Positions 1-8,211 of a DNA stretch of 64,000 nucleotides are shown one piece after another. The stretch's first letter is position 1. Each line of letters opens with the position of its first letter. The stretch spans positions 3,053,495-3,117,494 of the forward strand of contig NZ_JAWXCX010000001.1 of the NCBI RefSeq assembly GCF_033845285.1. The letters run 5' to 3'. The notes beneath the pieces were generated by a model. That model had not been told where the DNA came from, did not search any database, and saw only the letters and a list, made by a program, of their open reading frames with translations. This stretch comes from Marinococcus sp. PL1-022. Lineage in GTDB: Bacteria; Bacillota; Bacilli; Bacillales; Marinococcaceae. The position numbers and the translations under genes are program-made.

Positions 1-1
1 A

Positions 2-1348
2 GATCCATATGAAGTGCAGACAGGTTTTCCGGCAGAAGAGAAAAAAGTGATCAGCCTGTTTCGCCAGATTAACAGCCGGTATGATTTTACGAATTCAATA
101 GGGGAGGTGCGAATCCACCTAAATGAGCAGCAATTGTATGATTATTTAATGAGTGATCTGGAAAATGACTCCAGCGACTTATTTGTACTGAGAGAAGATG
201 GTACATTGATGCTTCATGCAGACAAAGAAACCGCCGGATGCTCTTTTTCCGACCAAACCCTTATGCGGCGGATAAAAAACGAACAGGAGGAGCCCTTTAA
301 ATACAGCTACAACGGTGAAGATTATTACGTTTCTTCCAAGCAGCTCGAAGATTTATATCTTGTCTCCATGGTGAAGGAATCGTATATAGCAACAGAGCTT
401 TCTAACGTTCGCCACATTACTGCCGGTATTATTATTGGCACCATTCTTTTGAGTATCCTTGTCATCATAGGCTTTTTCATGTTTGTTTTGAAGCCTATCG
501 GAGCCTTAACACGAGAAATTAAAAGGGTGGAAAAGGGTGATTTTACTGCCCGTGTGGAAGTGGCTTCCAAAGATGAAATCGGTACATTAAGCAGACGCTT
601 CAACCGAATGGTGCAGGAAATTCAATCACTGATTAATACAAAATATAAATTGGAGCTTAAGACAAAGGAATCAGAGCTGAAGGCGATGCAGAGTCAGATC
701 AATCCGCATTTTCTATACAACACCCTGGACATGATCCGATGGTCAGCGAGGCTGGAAAAAGCCCCAGACACTGGTAAAAGCATTGAAGATCTTTCCCGGA
801 TTTTCCGGCATACGTTAAGCAAGGGCAACACCTGGGTGGACCTTGAGGATGAATTAATGAGTACGAAGAGTTATTTGGAGCTTCAAAAACGAAGAATGGG
901 GGCAAAACTTCATTATTCCTTATTTGTAGAAACGGGACTGGAGAAGGTGCCGGTAATGAAAATGATTGTGCAGCCCTTAATTGAAAACAGCATTGAGCAT
1001 GGGATGGGGGCAAATAAGCAGACCATCCATATCGATGTCCGGGCTTACCGGATGGAGGAGAAGCTTATTATAGACGTTATAGACAACGGTCTTGGCATTG
1101 GAGCCTTAAATATTAAAGAGTTAAAAAGCAGCTCTCCTAAATCGCGTCAGGGATTTGCGCTGCAAAATATTGAGAAGCGTATTACCAACACGTACGGAGA
1201 GGCATTTGGTTTGAACATAGTGCCGGTAAAGACAGGCACGCATATTCAAATACGTTTTCCTGTTTTAAAAGAAAAAAATAATGAATTGCACCTCAACCAG
1301 GAGGAGGGGGAGGAAAATGACAACGAAAATACTGATCGTGGACGATGA
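2..1348 (+). CDS. Two-component sensor histidine kinase, YesM/LytS-type (5' partial)
   Basis: Membrane sensor kinase of the family that phosphorylates YesN-type regulators to switch on carbohydrate uptake. The reading frame is open to the first base of the window, so the N-terminus is missing. The visible part has the end of an extracellular sensor domain, one membrane segment (about residues 139-163 of the visible fragment), a HAMP linker (to about 215), the His_kinase domain with phospho-acceptor His in INPHFLYNT, and a HATPase domain (LIENSIEHG, DNGLGIG, GFALQNIEKRI). The stop overlaps the start of the response regulator by 32 bp, so the two are translationally coupled. The linked permease operon suggests it senses an extracellular oligosaccharide; the ligand is unknown. 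Confidence 0.92.
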   Translation, partial: DPYEVQTGFPAEEKKVISLFRQINSRYDFTNSIGEVRIHLNEQQLYDYLMSDLENDSSDLFVLREDGTLMLHADKETAGCSFSDQTLMRRIKNEQEEPFKYSYNGEDYYVSSKQLEDLYLVSMVKESYIATELSNVRHITAGIIIGTILLSILVIIGFFMFVLKPIGALTREIKRVEKGDFTARVEVASKDEIGTLSRRFNRMVQEIQSLINTKYKLELKTKESELKAMQSQINPHFLYNTLDMIRWSARLEKAPDTGKSIEDLSRIFRHTLSKGNTWVDLEDELMSTKSYLELQKRRMGAKLHYSLFVETGLEKVPVMKMIVQPLIENSIEHGMGANKQTIHIDVRAYRMEEKLIIDVIDNGLGIGALNIKELKSSSPKSRQGFALQNIEKRITNTYGEAFGLNIVPVKTGTHIQIRFPVLKEKNNELHLNQEEGEENDNENTDRGR

Positions 1349-2864
1349 ACCTATGATCTGTGAAGGACTTTCTCAAACGATTGATTGGGAAAGCATCGGT
1401 GTGAAGGTGGAAGGTGTAGCTTATGATGGTATCGAGGCGTTGGATATATTAAATGAACAAACAATAGACATCGTTCTTACGGATATTACGATGCCTAATA
1501 TGGATGGGCTTGCTTTAACAGAAGAATTGACAGCGCTTCATCCGGGAGTAGAAGTGATCATGTTCAGTGGATATGACGAATTTGAATACGCCAGGCAGGC
1601 TCTCCGCCTGGGAGTGAATGATTTTTTACTGAAGCCGATTAACATTGAAGAGCTGTTAACAATCGTAAAACGACTTCAGCACAAAAAACATTATGCTGGT
1701 AACGACCATAATGACCCGGGGGAGAAGCTGAAGCTCGCGGTGCAAAAACAGCTTTTCCGCCACCATGTTACAGCTGAAGAAATGATTCGGTGGGAAGAAC
1801 AGTACAAAAGCTGTTACGTAGTGGTTGCAGAAATAAAAGGGTATGCCCAGGGGAAAGAAAAGATGGAAAAAGAAGGGCAGAAAGAGCAGTTAATGCAGAT
1901 GATTGAAGAAAATCTGGCACGGTGGACCAAGCAATTCGCCCGTGTATGGAGGCATGAAAATGAATGGATATATATATGCTGCGGGGATGACTCAGACTCT
2001 TCAATAAAGAAGGAACGGATAACGAAATTGCAAAAGCAAATCGAAGAGAAAGGGATAAACGTTCATGCAGCGGTCTCTGCTTCGGGCCCTTTTCAGGATA
2101 TACGAGTGCTATATGAACAAGCCGATACATTTATAACCAGCATCAGAGGCACCTCTAAAAGCGCTATATCCGGACCGGATGAAAAAATACAGGAGCCCTC
2201 CCTGCCTGCTGCAAAAGCATTTCAGGATCAACTGGCCGTTTTTGTTATGGAAGGGCGGACTGGAGAGGCAAAAGAACTGGTACAGGAAGTATTTGACGAA
2301 TTAATTGAAAAAGATACAGGTGTTGAACCAGCATTCCGTATGATGAGGGAGCTTGAAGTAATAATAAAAAACAAGGTGTTTTCCCAAATTCGGGAGCGGA
2401 CGTTTGATATAAACGAGTTTAAGCTTCAGCAGGACGTCGATACGCGTATTTATAATACAGCCGAGGATATTCAAAGCTTCTTCATGGAGGATATGCTTCG
2501 CATGGCCGGAGCTTTATCAAACAGAAAAGAAACCAATTGGATCATTGATCAGGTGCTCAGCTACATGAAGCATAATTATCAGCACGACCTGCAGGCAAAA
2601 ACGATCGCTGAAGATCACTTTATTACTCCAAATTATTTCAGTATATTATTCAAGCAGGAAACAGGATTGAGCTTTTCAGATTATTTAAATACGCTCCGCA
2701 TCGAAAAAGCCTCAGAGCTGCTGGTCACTACTTCTAACCGGGTATTTGAGATTGCCGAATATGTCGGCTACAGCGAGTATAAATATTTTGTGAAGGTGTT
2801 CAAGAAATATAAGGGAACGACCCCTACGCAGTACCGGGCTATGCATACAACAAATATTCAATAA
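1317..2864 (+). CDS. Response regulator, YesN-type with AraC DNA-binding domain
   Basis: Transcription activator of 515 residues. The receiver domain (residues 1-120) has the acidic pocket IVDDEP and phospho-acceptor D56 in VLTDITMPNMDG. A long middle region of no recognised fold follows, and the C-terminal about 105 residues form the two helix-turn-helix motifs of the AraC family (IAEYVGYSEYKYFVKVFKKYKGTTPTQYR region). I chose the ATG at 1317 because a strong purine-rich ribosome site (AGGAGGAGGGGGAGG) precedes it and the MTTKILIVDDEP start is typical; a longer frame from 1281 has no ribosome site. By family and position it probably activates the permease-GH1-ROK operon that begins 94 bp downstream. 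Confidence 0.95.
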   Translation: MTTKILIVDDEPMICEGLSQTIDWESIGVKVEGVAYDGIEALDILNEQTIDIVLTDITMPNMDGLALTEELTALHPGVEVIMFSGYDEFEYARQALRLGVNDFLLKPINIEELLTIVKRLQHKKHYAGNDHNDPGEKLKLAVQKQLFRHHVTAEEMIRWEEQYKSCYVVVAEIKGYAQGKEKMEKEGQKEQLMQMIEENLARWTKQFARVWRHENEWIYICCGDDSDSSIKKERITKLQKQIEEKGINVHAAVSASGPFQDIRVLYEQADTFITSIRGTSKSAISGPDEKIQEPSLPAAKAFQDQLAVFVMEGRTGEAKELVQEVFDELIEKDTGVEPAFRMMRELEVIIKNKVFSQIRERTFDINEFKLQQDVDTRIYNTAEDIQSFFMEDMLRMAGALSNRKETNWIIDQVLSYMKHNYQHDLQAKTIAEDHFITPNYFSILFKQETGLSFSDYLNTLRIEKASELLVTTSNRVFEIAEYVGYSEYKYFVKVFKKYKGTTPTQYRAMHTTNIQ

Positions 2865-2924
2865 ATGTGGATATTATGTTAAAAAAGTCGATTTTTTGTA
2901 TCCACCACTCCTTTTATAATCAGA

Positions 2925-2939
2925 ATGTAAGCGTTTTCT
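2925..2939 (+). promoter_or_regulatory. cre site (CcpA operator) upstream of the sugar operon
   Basis: ATGTAAGCGTTTTCT fits the catabolite response element consensus WTGNAANCGNWNNCW at every fixed position. It lies 18 bp before the first permease start, where CcpA-HPr(Ser-P) binding would block transcription when glucose is present. The match is seen; the repression is inferred. Confidence 0.7.
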
Positions 2940-2957
2940 AAAAAGGGGTGGGACAAA

Positions 2958-3830
2958 ATGCACTTACTCAGAAGTCCATGGAAAATTGGTTTAGGTTTGG
3001 TGCTGCCATTAATCATTTATATGGTATTTGGCATTATTCCGATTTTTATTTCTTTCTACTATTCTTTTATGGCCTGGGACGGGTTTTCTGCCATGAGCTT
3101 TGTCGGAATAGAAAATTACATTACTGCTTTTCAGGATTCTACGTTCTGGCTGTCACTGCGCAATAATATTTTAGTCGTGCTTGCCTCTGTACTCGGACAA
3201 ATTCCGATTGGACTGGGTCTGGCTCTTTTATTAAACCGGAAAATTAAAGGAGCGAAGTTTTTTCGTACGATCGGTTTTCTGCCAGTAGTTATTTCGACTG
3301 TTGTCATCTCCATTACGTGGAGAATGATCTACAACTCGGAGCAGGGTCTTCTTAATAATTTACTGGAGACTACAGGACTTGGCTTTCTCCAGCAGAACTG
3401 GCTTGGCAACCCTGATTCCGCCATATTTGCTATTTTAATTACGATAGTCTGGCAGTTTGTTGGTTTGTATTTCATTATATTTCTTTCCGCTCTCCAGACT
3501 ATTCCCAAGGAGCTGCTTGAAGCGGCAGAGCTTGACGGGGCAGGGGAATGGCATAAGATCATTCACATTACGCTCCCTTCCATACGAAATGTTATTTTAG
3601 TCGCGATTGTCCTGTGTATAAGCGGCAGCTTAAAAACGTTTGATTTGATTTATGTTATGACGCAGGGAGGGCCCGCGCATTCCACAGAGGTAATGGCCAC
3701 CTATATGTACAGTGAAACATTTGAAGGCCTTAGCTACGGGTATGGAAGCGCGCTTTCGATTTTAATTCTCGTATTCAGCTTGATCCTGATTTTGATCACG
3801 ACGAAGGTAATGGGTGTTAAAAGAACATAG
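2958..3830 (+). CDS. ABC sugar transporter permease 1 (MalF/UgpA type)
   Basis: Inner-membrane permease of a CUT1-class carbohydrate importer, 290 residues, with about six hydrophobic segments. The cytoplasmic EAA loop (LLEAAELDGAGEWHKIIHITLP, about residues 187-207), which contacts the ATPase, is intact. The ATG at 2958 follows AGGGGTGGG at good spacing. It is the first gene of an operon with the second permease (18 bp gap), a GH1 glycosidase and a ROK kinase. No substrate-binding protein or ATPase gene lies in the visible operon; the ATPase is probably a shared MsmX-like protein encoded elsewhere, as is usual in Bacillus. Confidence 0.93.
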   Translation: MHLLRSPWKIGLGLVLPLIIYMVFGIIPIFISFYYSFMAWDGFSAMSFVGIENYITAFQDSTFWLSLRNNILVVLASVLGQIPIGLGLALLLNRKIKGAKFFRTIGFLPVVISTVVISITWRMIYNSEQGLLNNLLETTGLGFLQQNWLGNPDSAIFAILITIVWQFVGLYFIIFLSALQTIPKELLEAAELDGAGEWHKIIHITLPSIRNVILVAIVLCISGSLKTFDLIYVMTQGGPAHSTEVMATYMYSETFEGLSYGYGSALSILILVFSLILILITTKVMGVKRT

Positions 3831-3848
3831 AGAAGGGAGAAAAGAAAT

Positions 3849-4736
3849 ATGATGGGAAATAAAGCAGAACCAAGAGAAGCGGCTACCGTAGACCGGGATG
3901 CTGTAGCGAAAACAAAAAGAAAACTCCGGCGGACGCTTGTATACATTATTTTAATTTTATTCACCATCGTGAATGCATACCCTATCTTCTGGATGATCAT
4001 GAACGCATTTAAAACGAGCCAGGATTTTTCATTAAACCCGTTCGGCCTTCCGGCTAATTGGGTGTTTGAAAACTTTCAGGATGCCTGGGTGACGGCAAAT
4101 ATTGGTACATTCTTCTTTAACAGCGTATTAGTGGGAGCCGTGGCTGTGCTGATTTCTATTTTTTCCGGTGCGCTGGCAGCTTACTTTTTATCCAGGTTTG
4201 AATTTCGGGGTAAAAAATTCATTTATGGCTTTCTCGTGATCGGCCTTTTGATCCCTATTCATGCCACACTTGTGCCGATGTATATACTTATGCAGAATTT
4301 AGGGATTTTAAATACATACTGGGCATTAATTTTCCCGTATGTAGCATTCAATTTACCTATCACAGTATTTTTGCTTACCAGCTTTATGAGTTCTTTTCCA
4401 AAGGAAATGGAAGAATCAGCGATTATGGATGGGTGCGGGGTCTTCCGTATCTTTTGGTCCATTATTCTGCCAATGACAAGGCCGGCTATTGCTACGGCAG
4501 TCATTATCAACTTCATCAATAACTGGAACGAATTTGCGTTCGCACTGGTGCTCATCAGCGACGAAGCGCTTCAAACACTGCCGCTCGGCCTGGCAAACTT
4601 TGCTGGAGCCTATACAACAAATTATCCGGCTCAGATGGCGGGGTTAACCCTTGTGCTGGTTCCTACAATCATTTTTTATCTGCTGATGGAAAAGCAAATC
4701 GTTGAAGGCATGACCCAGGGAGCTGTAAAAGGCTGA
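3849..4736 (+). CDS. ABC sugar transporter permease 2 (MalG/UgpE type)
   Basis: Second CUT1-class permease, 295 residues. It has a charged cytoplasmic N-terminus of about 28 residues, six membrane segments and the EAA loop (MEESAIMDGCGVFRIFWSIILP, about 187-208). It would pair with the product of the preceding gene to form the channel of the importer. The start is set by GAAGGGAGAAAAG just upstream; a second ATG immediately follows and is equally possible. Substrate is probably a beta-linked oligosaccharide, judging from the downstream GH1 enzyme. Confidence 0.93.
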   Translation: MMGNKAEPREAATVDRDAVAKTKRKLRRTLVYIILILFTIVNAYPIFWMIMNAFKTSQDFSLNPFGLPANWVFENFQDAWVTANIGTFFFNSVLVGAVAVLISIFSGALAAYFLSRFEFRGKKFIYGFLVIGLLIPIHATLVPMYILMQNLGILNTYWALIFPYVAFNLPITVFLLTSFMSSFPKEMEESAIMDGCGVFRIFWSIILPMTRPAIATAVIINFINNWNEFAFALVLISDEALQTLPLGLANFAGAYTTNYPAQMAGLTLVLVPTIIFYLLMEKQIVEGMTQGAVKG

Positions 4737-4762
4737 TATTTTTACTACGAAGGAGCCGAAAT

Positions 4763-6199
4763 ATGTCTATTAAAACATTAACTATTCCAGAAAATTTTAT
4801 GCTCGGAGCCGCACTTTCAGCCTGGCAGTCGGAGGGCTGGTCCGGAAAGAAGGAGAGCCAGGATTCATATATGGATATTTGGTATAAAAACAATCGGCAT
4901 GTCTGGCATGACGGCTACGGGCCGGCTGTAGCCACCGATTTCAGAAATCGGTACAAAGAGGATATCAGCTACATGAAAACGATCGGCCTGACGCATTTTC
5001 GCACCTCCGTGAACTGGTCCCGTTTTTTAACCGACTATGAAAATGCGATTGTCGACGAAGAATATGCTTCCTACGTGGAAAGCATGGTGGATGAATTAAT
5101 TGCCCAGGGCGTGGAGCCGATGATCTGCCTCGAGCATTACGAAATTCCTGCCGAGCTGTTTGAACGGTACGGCGGATGGGAGTCGAAGCATGTTGTTCAC
5201 CTGTTTGAAAAATACGCGGAAAAAGTGATGGACCGGCTCGGGGACCGGGTCAGGCATTGGCTGACATTTAACGAGCCTATCGTGCCACAGACCCGCATAT
5301 ATTTGGATGCCATTCGCTACCCTTTTGAACAAAACACTCAAAAATGGATGCAGTGGAACTTTCATAAAACGCTTGCGACCGCCCGTGTCGTGAAGCTGTT
5401 CCGGGAAAAGCAGCTCGCGGAGCGGACCGGAGCGAAGATCGGTGTCATCCTCAATCCGGAAGTCACATATGCCCGTTCGACAGCGCCCCATGATCAGGAG
5501 GCGGCGAACAAGCATGACCTGTTTTTCAACCGGATGTTTCTGGACCCAACGATTAAGGGGGAGTATCCAAAAGAGCTGTATGAGCTGATGGACAAGCACG
5601 ATATTGCCTTTACAGCGACCGATGAAGACCTGGATATCATCCGCAGCTATACGGTGGATTACGTCGGGCTGAATCTGTATTTCCCGCATCGTGTACAGGC
5701 ACGAACGGCTGGCTGGAATGAGCAGGTTCCGTTTCACCCAAGATACTATTACGACCCCTTCGACCTTCCGGGGAAAAAAATGAATCCCTACCGCGGATGG
5801 GAAATTTTCCCCCGTATTATGTATGACATGGCGATCCGCATGAAGGAAGAGTATGGAAACATTGAATGGTTCATTGCAGAAAATGGGATGGGAGTGGAAA
5901 ATGAACAGCGGTTTAAGAATGCGGAAGGAATCATTCAGGATGATTACCGGATTGCGTTTATTACGGAGCATTTATCGTGGCTGCTTGAAGCCGTCCGTGA
6001 AGGTGTGAACTGCCGGGGGTATATGCTGTGGGCCTTTTCGGACAACGTATCTCCGATGAATGCGTTTAAGAACCGGTATGGGCTTGTCTCCATCGACCTG
6101 GAAAACAATCGGGACCGGACCATGAAAAAGTCTGCCTATTGGTTCCAGGATGTGATTAAAACCCGTAAACTTAAGGTGGAAGAAGAGCCTTATAAATAA
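4763..6199 (+). CDS. GH1 family glycosidase (beta-glucosidase or 6-phospho-beta-glucosidase)
   Basis: Cytoplasmic retaining glycosidase of 478 residues, without a signal peptide. The acid/base is E171 in TFNEP and the nucleophile E373 in IAENGMG; H125 and N170 are also conserved GH1 residues. The sugar-binding loop that in ordinary beta-glucosidases reads DNFEW reads DNVSP here (S430, P431), so the Glu that holds O4/O6 of the terminal glucose is replaced by Ser. Ser at this place is typical of 6-phospho-beta-glycosidases, which hints that the substrate is phosphorylated. It sits 26 bp after the permeases and 16 bp before a ROK kinase. Family call is firm; the exact substrate is inference. Confidence 0.88.
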   Translation: MSIKTLTIPENFMLGAALSAWQSEGWSGKKESQDSYMDIWYKNNRHVWHDGYGPAVATDFRNRYKEDISYMKTIGLTHFRTSVNWSRFLTDYENAIVDEEYASYVESMVDELIAQGVEPMICLEHYEIPAELFERYGGWESKHVVHLFEKYAEKVMDRLGDRVRHWLTFNEPIVPQTRIYLDAIRYPFEQNTQKWMQWNFHKTLATARVVKLFREKQLAERTGAKIGVILNPEVTYARSTAPHDQEAANKHDLFFNRMFLDPTIKGEYPKELYELMDKHDIAFTATDEDLDIIRSYTVDYVGLNLYFPHRVQARTAGWNEQVPFHPRYYYDPFDLPGKKMNPYRGWEIFPRIMYDMAIRMKEEYGNIEWFIAENGMGVENEQRFKNAEGIIQDDYRIAFITEHLSWLLEAVREGVNCRGYMLWAFSDNVSPMNAFKNRYGLVSIDLENNRDRTMKKSAYWFQDVIKTRKLKVEEEPYK

Positions 6200-6215
6200 A
6201 AGAGCGGGGGATGAA

Positions 6216-7106
6216 ATGAAGACGTATTTAGCGATAGACTTGGGCGGATCCTTTATGAAGTATGCGTTGGTCACCGAAGAGGGAACGATGCCATTAAAAG
6301 AAAAAATCAAAAGCCCTGCCAGCGTCGATGACTTAGTGGAGACAGTAGGGCAGCTTTGTGAAAAACTTTCTCCCGTGCATGCAGTCGCAGTGAGTTCACC
6401 GGGTGCAGTAACTGAAGAAGGTATTATCAAAGGCTCGAGCGCTCTTCCCTATTTGCATGGTCCGAACATAAAAAACCTGCTGCAGGAACGAGCGCAGCTG
6501 CCGGTTTATATAGAAAATGATGCGAATTGTGCAGCATATGCGGAGGTGTGGAAAGGGGCAGGAACCCAGGTCGGGAACATGCTGTCGATCGTTATTGGAA
6601 CAGGCATCGGAGGAGCGATTATTAAGGATGGAGTGCTGCACCGGGGAAATAATCTGCATGGCGGTGAATTTGGCTACATGCTTTTAAATACAGACCATCC
6701 GGGATTTAACCAGACTTGGAGCGGGCTGGCATCGACGCAGGCATTAGTACGCCGGTTTGCCAATGCGAAGCATAGAGACCCCGCAGACTATACGGGAGAA
6801 GACGTGTTCCGGCTTGCCGATGAGCACGATCAGGAAGCTGCCGCTGCTGTAGAGCAATTTTATTACTATGTAGCGGCAGGCATTTACAACCTGCAATATA
6901 TGTATGACCCGGAACTAATCACCATTGGCGGCGGAGTGAGCGCGCGTGAGGATCTTATTGCAAAGGTGAATGAACAATTGGACAGGATCATGGAAGCTCT
7001 GCCATTGGGAAAAATCAAGCCATCGATCGCAGCTTTTAAATTCCGCCAGCATTCCAATCTGCTTGGAGCAGTATATCATGCTATACGTGAGCAGGGAGAG
7101 CATTGA
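6216..7106 (+). CDS. ROK family sugar kinase without the zinc motif (possible beta-glucoside kinase)
   Basis: ATP-dependent sugar kinase of 296 residues. The phosphate-binding loop DLGGSFMK (residues 8-15), catalytic D102 in IENDANC and GGEFGYM (E151) are present. The ROK zinc motif CxCGxxGCxE that normally follows is absent; the segment reads LLNTDHPGFNQTWSGLAS. Glucokinases of the family usually keep the zinc motif, whereas some members acting on other sugars lack it. With the GH1 enzyme upstream, phosphorylation of an imported beta-glucoside (BglK-like) is possible, as is phosphorylation of the released hexose. Last gene of the operon, followed by a strong terminator. Ribosome site AGCGGGGGAUG-type sequence directly precedes the ATG. 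Confidence 0.87.
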   Translation: MKTYLAIDLGGSFMKYALVTEEGTMPLKEKIKSPASVDDLVETVGQLCEKLSPVHAVAVSSPGAVTEEGIIKGSSALPYLHGPNIKNLLQERAQLPVYIENDANCAAYAEVWKGAGTQVGNMLSIVIGTGIGGAIIKDGVLHRGNNLHGGEFGYMLLNTDHPGFNQTWSGLASTQALVRRFANAKHRDPADYTGEDVFRLADEHDQEAAAAVEQFYYYVAAGIYNLQYMYDPELITIGGGVSAREDLIAKVNEQLDRIMEALPLGKIKPSIAAFKFRQHSNLLGAVYHAIREQGEH

Positions 7107-7127
7107 AACAGGTATAAGACTTTAGAT

Positions 7128-7172
7128 ATTCCACCACAGTATGTACACGCTGTGGTGGAATGTTTGTTTTTT
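7128..7172 (+). terminator. Rho-independent terminator after the sugar operon
   Basis: ATTCCACCACAG pairs perfectly with CTGTGGTGGAAT over a 10-nt loop and is followed by a T-rich run (GTTTGTTTTTT). Confidence 0.9.
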
Positions 7173-7297
7173 AAAATCTTTAAACAATACTATATTTCTG
7201 TCTTTATCCAGGTTAATAAACATCCCAAAAAGGGAAGACAACTACCGAATAAAAGCATGACCATATTTTGAGCTTTCAGGGAAAGGATGAGTCATTG

Positions 7298-8140
7298 ATG
7301 AATAATTCCATTCCGGAAATCCGCCTGAATGACGGCCTGACGCTTCCGGTTATCGGTTTTGGGACAGCGGCGGTGATTGGAAACGAAGGGGCCAATGCTG
7401 TGGACCAGGCAATTCATGCAGGCTACCGTCTGATCGATACGGCTTACAACTATGAAAACGAGGGCACAGTAGGAGAGGCCGTGCGGCGCAGCTCTGTTCC
7501 GAGGCAGGAGCTGCGGATTACGTCCAAGCTGCCGGGACGCTATCATGAATATGAAAAGGCCGTGCCGGCAATACAGGAGTCGCTGTACCGCGCAGGGCTG
7601 GATTACTATGACCTATATTTGATTCATTGGCCGAACCCGAAGCAGGGCCATTACGTTGAAGCATGGCAGGCATTGATTGAGGCCAAAAAATGGGGGCTGG
7701 TCCGCTCCATCGGGGTATGCAACTTTTTGCCGGAACATCTGGAGCATCTTGAAAAGGAGACAGGCGTGAAGCCGAGCATTAATCAAATTGAACTGCATCC
7801 GTATTTTAACCAGGAAGAATCGAGAAAATGGCATGAAAAGCATGATATTCAGACCGAATCCTGGAGTCCGCTTGCAAAGGCGAGCGACGTGCTGCAGGAT
7901 GAGACGCTCCGTAAAATAGCAAATAATCACAATAAAACAGTATCCCAGATTATTCTTCGCTGGCATTATCAGCTGGGCACGATACCGATACCAAAATCGA
8001 TGTCGCCCCGCCGGCAGATTGAAAACCTTTCGATCCTTTCCTTTGCGCTCGACGAAGGGGAGATGGAAATGCTTGCCTCACTGACCCAGCCGTACGGACG
8101 CATAAATGATCAGGATCCGGCGGTGTATGAAGAGTTTTAA
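7298..8140 (+). CDS. Aldo/keto reductase
   Basis: NAD(P)H-dependent carbonyl reductase of 280 residues with the complete AKR tetrad: D47, Y52 (DTAYNYEN), K77 and H110 (LIHWPNP). The C-terminal phosphate-binding segment IPKSMSPRRQIEN matches the NADPH-binding signature. The ATG at 7298 lies 11 bp after GGAAAGGA; the frame extends to a TTG ten codons upstream but without a ribosome site. Single gene ended by a shared bidirectional terminator. Related to the B. subtilis YtbE/YvgN group; the natural substrate (methylglyoxal or other aldehydes) cannot be told from sequence. Confidence 0.92.
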   Translation: MNNSIPEIRLNDGLTLPVIGFGTAAVIGNEGANAVDQAIHAGYRLIDTAYNYENEGTVGEAVRRSSVPRQELRITSKLPGRYHEYEKAVPAIQESLYRAGLDYYDLYLIHWPNPKQGHYVEAWQALIEAKKWGLVRSIGVCNFLPEHLEHLEKETGVKPSINQIELHPYFNQEESRKWHEKHDIQTESWSPLAKASDVLQDETLRKIANNHNKTVSQIILRWHYQLGTIPIPKSMSPRRQIENLSILSFALDEGEMEMLASLTQPYGRINDQDPAVYEEF

Positions 8141-8160
8141 ATCTGCGCTGGATAATATAA

Positions 8161-8197
8161 AAAAGCCGGAAAGAGGAGCGCTCTCTTTCCGGCTTTT
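8161..8197. terminator. Bidirectional terminator between aldo/keto reductase and gbsB
   Basis: AAAAGCCGGAAAGAG and CTCTTTCCGGCTTTT form a 15-bp stem with A and T tails on both sides, so it can serve the plus-strand reductase and the minus-strand betaine genes. Confidence 0.88.
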
Positions 8198-8211
8198 ACG
8201 TAAGGATAATA

